Source: DATKQI01 sp035532755 (GTDB lineage: Bacteria; Pseudomonadota; Alphaproteobacteria; Acetobacterales; Acetobacteraceae). Taken from it: a stretch of 7,651 nucleotides of DNA. The notes beneath the pieces were generated by a model. That model was given only the letters and a program-made list of their open reading frames with translations, made no database searches and had not been told where the DNA came from. Below are positions 6,228 to 7,651 of this stretch, piece by piece. The DNA is taken from assembly GCA_035532755.1 (NCBI GenBank), contig DATKQI010000263.1, forward strand, positions 1 through 7,651. The letters are read 5' to 3'. Position 1 is the stretch's first letter. The number at the start of each line of letters is the position of its first letter. The position numbers and the translations under genes are program-made.

Positions 6228-7067
6228 ATGCACTTCGTCTCCATGTTCATTGTACCTATCGTCGTTCTGGCCGGCGTCATCCTCGTCATGGCAACCATCA
6301 AGGTGCTGCGCGAGTACGAGCGGGCGGTGGTGTTCACCTTCGGCCGCTTCCAGAAGGTCAAGGGTCCGGGCCTCGTGCTGCTGATCCCGTTCGTGCAGCA
6401 GATGGTACGGGTCGATCTGCGCATCCAGGTGATCGAGATCCCCACCCAGGACGTGATTTCCCGCGACAACGTATCGATGAAGGTCGATGCGGTGCTCTAC
6501 TTCAACGTAGTCAATCCGGAACGCGCCATCATCCAGGTGCAGTCCTTCCTGCCCGCCACCGTCATGCTCGCGCAGACCACGCTGCGCGCCGTGCTTGGCC
6601 AGCACGCGCTCGACGAGATGCTGTCGGAACGGAAGAAGATGAGCAGCGACGTGCAAAGCATCCTGGACGGCCAGACCGAGACCTGGGGCATCAACGTCAG
6701 CAACGTCGAGATCAGGACCGTCGAGCTCACCGAGAACATGATCCGCGCGATCGCCAAGCAGGCGGAGGCGGAGCGCGACCGGCGCGCCAAGATCATCCAC
6801 GCCGAGGCCGAGTTCCAGGCCGCGCAGACGCTCGTCGATGCCGCCCGGATCCTTTCGACCATTCCGGCCGCCATGCAGCTGCGCTATCTGCAGACCCTGA
6901 CGGAGATCGGCGCCGACCAGAATTCGACGGTGATCTTTCCGATGCCGCTCGACATCGTCAAGCCGTTCCTGCAACTGCTGGAGACAGCGGCAAAACCATC
7001 AGGCACCGGCGTGGCCCGCCCGCTATCGCCCCTCCCCGTGACCGCGCCGCCGCTGGAGGTGCACTAG
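6228..7067 (+). CDS. Slipin (stomatin/SPFH-family membrane scaffold protein)
   Basis: A 279-residue protein. The ATG at 6228 is chosen over an in-frame ATG at 6096 because a strong purine-rich site precedes it and because the N-terminus becomes a hydrophobic membrane segment (about 3-25, MFIVPIVVLAGVILVMATIK), as in stomatins. The SPFH domain follows: LREYERAVVFTFGRF (27-41), KGPGLVLLIPF (45-55), VLGQHALDEMLSER (122-135), WGINVSNVEIRTVEL (153-167). Next comes the conserved helix AKQAEAERDRRAKIIHAEAE (176-195), then NSTVIFPMPLDIVKPF (232-247). Members oligomerise on the inner membrane and organise membrane microdomains or protease partners. The last 25 residues are a Pro/Ala-rich tail beyond the usual slipin end. 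Bacterial slipins are often encoded with an NfeD protein; none is visible on either side here. A copy of the 17-bp motif shared with the Dps-like gene lies upstream. Confidence 0.93.
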   Translation: MHFVSMFIVPIVVLAGVILVMATIKVLREYERAVVFTFGRFQKVKGPGLVLLIPFVQQMVRVDLRIQVIEIPTQDVISRDNVSMKVDAVLYFNVVNPERAIIQVQSFLPATVMLAQTTLRAVLGQHALDEMLSERKKMSSDVQSILDGQTETWGINVSNVEIRTVELTENMIRAIAKQAEAERDRRAKIIHAEAEFQAAQTLVDAARILSTIPAAMQLRYLQTLTEIGADQNSTVIFPMPLDIVKPFLQLLETAAKPSGTGVARPLSPLPVTAPPLEVH

Positions 7068-7075
7068 AGCAGATC

Positions 7076-7110
7076 GCGCCCGACTGGAATCGCGCAGCAA
7101 TCCAGGGCGC
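7076..7110. repeat. Imperfect hairpin just after the slipin gene
   Basis: GCGCCC (7076-7081) and TGGA (7085-7088) pair with TCCA (7101-7104) and GGGCGC (7105-7110), with a 3-nt bulge (GAC) on the left and a 12-nt loop. C7075-G7111 adds one more pair. It starts 9 bp past the slipin stop. No T-run follows, so it may be a 3' stabilising stem or the first half of a compound intergenic repeat with the palindrome at 7136-7170. Confidence 0.5.
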
Positions 7111-7135
7111 GTGAATCGGCTCGGGAACAAAACAG

Positions 7136-7170
7136 CCGGAGCGCGTTCGGTCCGCCTGAACGCGCTCCGG
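7136..7170. terminator. Perfect 13-bp palindrome, terminator-like hairpin
   Basis: CCGGAGCGCGTTC (7136-7148) and GAACGCGCTCCGG (7158-7170) are exact complements around a 9-nt loop, 68 bp past the slipin stop. On the plus strand no T-run follows, but an A-rich tract (AACAAAACAG, 7126-7135) precedes it. On the minus strand the hairpin is therefore followed by CTGTTTTGTT and has the form of an intrinsic terminator. It could end slipin transcription less efficiently in the plus direction. GAACGCGCTC-type palindromes are also familiar as dispersed intergenic repeats in alphaproteobacteria, so a repeat-element origin is possible. Confidence 0.6.
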
Positions 7171-7225
7171 AAGGCGCCACCCGCGGGGCCGGCGGCCGCG
7201 CCGCCGCCCCGGCGCCAGGAGGTAG

Positions 7226-7242
7226 GCCTGGGTAGTTTCCGA
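7226..7242 (+). promoter_or_regulatory. 17-bp motif, copy 2 (upstream of Dps-like gene)
   Basis: GCCTGGGTAGTTTCCGA ends 128 bp before the Dps-like ATG. It differs from the copy at 6052-6068 by a single base. The same orientation and similar distance to two stress-type genes suggest a shared regulatory site, though this is inference. Confidence 0.4.
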
Positions 7243-7370
7243 CCCTCCCCCCGGCACGACGCCCGCCGCTATCGTCCGGCCCGGGCAACCTTCGGTCCGG
7301 CCGGCGCGCGCGGGCCCGGACCCGACACCCGACCTGATCGCACTCCGCGCGGAAACCTGGAGATCCGGCG

Positions 7371-7651
7371 ATGCTGCCGCAAGCCGACCTGCCGTCCGGA
7401 CGACCCTTCCACACGCACTCCATTGACCTCCTGAACCGGCACCTGGCGGCGGCGATCGACTTGCGCAGCCAGATCAAGCACGCGTCCCGGAACCTCCGCG
7501 GGCCCGACGTCGTGCCAGCCTACGGGCCGCTCGACCGCGCAGCGGCGGCGATCGAGCACTATGCCGACCTGATCGCCTGCCAGGTCGTCGAGCTCGGCGG
7601 CGGCGCCGACCTCACCGTGCAGGCGGCAGCGACGCGATCGTTCCTGGCACC
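7371..7651 (+). CDS. Dps-like ferritin-family protein with degenerate ferroxidase site (partial, cut by window end)
   Basis: An ATG at 7371 with GGAG (7359-7362) 8 nt upstream. 93 codons are visible before the window ends, a little over half of a usual Dps (about 160-170 residues). The N-terminal helix SIDLLNRHLAAAIDLRSQIK (17-36), GP (44-45), YADLIACQVVELGG (64-77) and LTVQAAATRSFLA (81-93) align without gaps to Dps (LLNRxxxxxIDL, AHWNxxG, AERAVQLGG, GTxQ). Dps forms dodecamers that store iron and shield DNA during starvation and oxidative stress. By alignment with E. coli Dps the inter-subunit ferroxidase ligands are changed: His51 is Ser39, His63 is Tyr51 and Glu82 is Cys70; Asp67 (Asp55) and Asp78 (Asp66) remain. 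The neighbouring Trp52 is Arg40. Iron oxidation is therefore probably impaired while the fold looks kept. The C-terminus is not visible. Confidence 0.85.
   Translation, partial: MLPQADLPSGRPFHTHSIDLLNRHLAAAIDLRSQIKHASRNLRGPDVVPAYGPLDRAAAAIEHYADLIACQVVELGGGADLTVQAAATRSFLA

Larger units (their letters stand above)
7068..7370. other. Intergenic region between slipin and Dps-like genes
   Basis: 303 bases without a gene. The first third holds two hairpins (7076-7110 and 7136-7170), the middle a very GC-rich run (about 7171-7220), then the second 17-bp motif (7226-7242) and the Dps-like leader. No clear sigma70 promoter is seen. GGAAC (7124-7128) and CGTT (7144-7147) resemble a general-stress EcfG promoter but with a 15-nt spacer. 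Confidence 0.5.

Noticed and set aside
7124..7147. GGAAC-N15-CGTT as an EcfG general-stress promoter for the Dps-like gene
   Set aside because: The known consensus spacer is 16-17, so this is one short. The CGTT falls in the arm of a perfect palindrome, and the leader would exceed 200 nt. It remains possible but weak.

Overview
The window is GC-rich (clearly above 60% by eye). Its genes use G/C-ending codons and mostly have GGAGG-like ribosome binding sites. The gene content points to an alphaproteobacterium, most likely in the Rhodospirillales/Acetobacteraceae neighbourhood. It includes a FixJ-like receiver joined to a DLRQP-type kinase, a CheB/CheR/PAS fusion, a slipin, a Dps-like protein, and a small periplasmic protein of a kind I associate with acetobacterial genomes. 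The taxonomic placement is inference from style and content, not from a marker gene.

Layout. (1) 130-442, plus strand: a DUF883 (ElaB/YqjD-like) membrane-anchored gene whose C-terminal membrane anchor lies in another reading frame, so it appears frameshifted. (2) 565-1032, plus strand: a secreted 155-residue protein with a signal peptide and a twice-occurring Ala/Leu/Gly helical motif. (3) 1033-1512: no convincing gene, but inverted repeats. (4) 1513-5871, minus strand: one 1452-residue signalling protein that fuses a CheB methylesterase, a CheR methyltransferase, a heptad coiled coil, PAS, a histidine kinase, two receivers and a LuxR/FixJ-type DNA-binding domain. (5) 5872-6227: a divergent intergenic region with a good sigma70-like promoter candidate for the kinase. 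(6) 6228-7067, plus strand: a slipin (stomatin/SPFH) preceded by an exact 14-bp tandem duplication that contains its Shine-Dalgarno sequence. (7) 7068-7370: a non-coding stretch with two hairpins, one a perfect 13-bp stem. (8) 7371 to the window end, plus strand: the start of a Dps-like protein that has lost three of the five canonical ferroxidase ligands.

Taken together this looks like a chromosomal stress/envelope neighbourhood: membrane-anchored DUF883, periplasmic protein, slipin scaffold, Dps-like protein, and a large one-polypeptide sensor-to-promoter regulator. A 17-bp motif (16/17 identical) lies 159 bp upstream of the slipin start and 128 bp upstream of the Dps-like start, which hints that these two genes share control. 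The strongest leads are the all-in-one CheB-to-LuxR fusion, the degenerate Dps ferroxidase centre and the shared upstream motif. I see no tRNA, rRNA, CRISPR array, transposase or phage gene.
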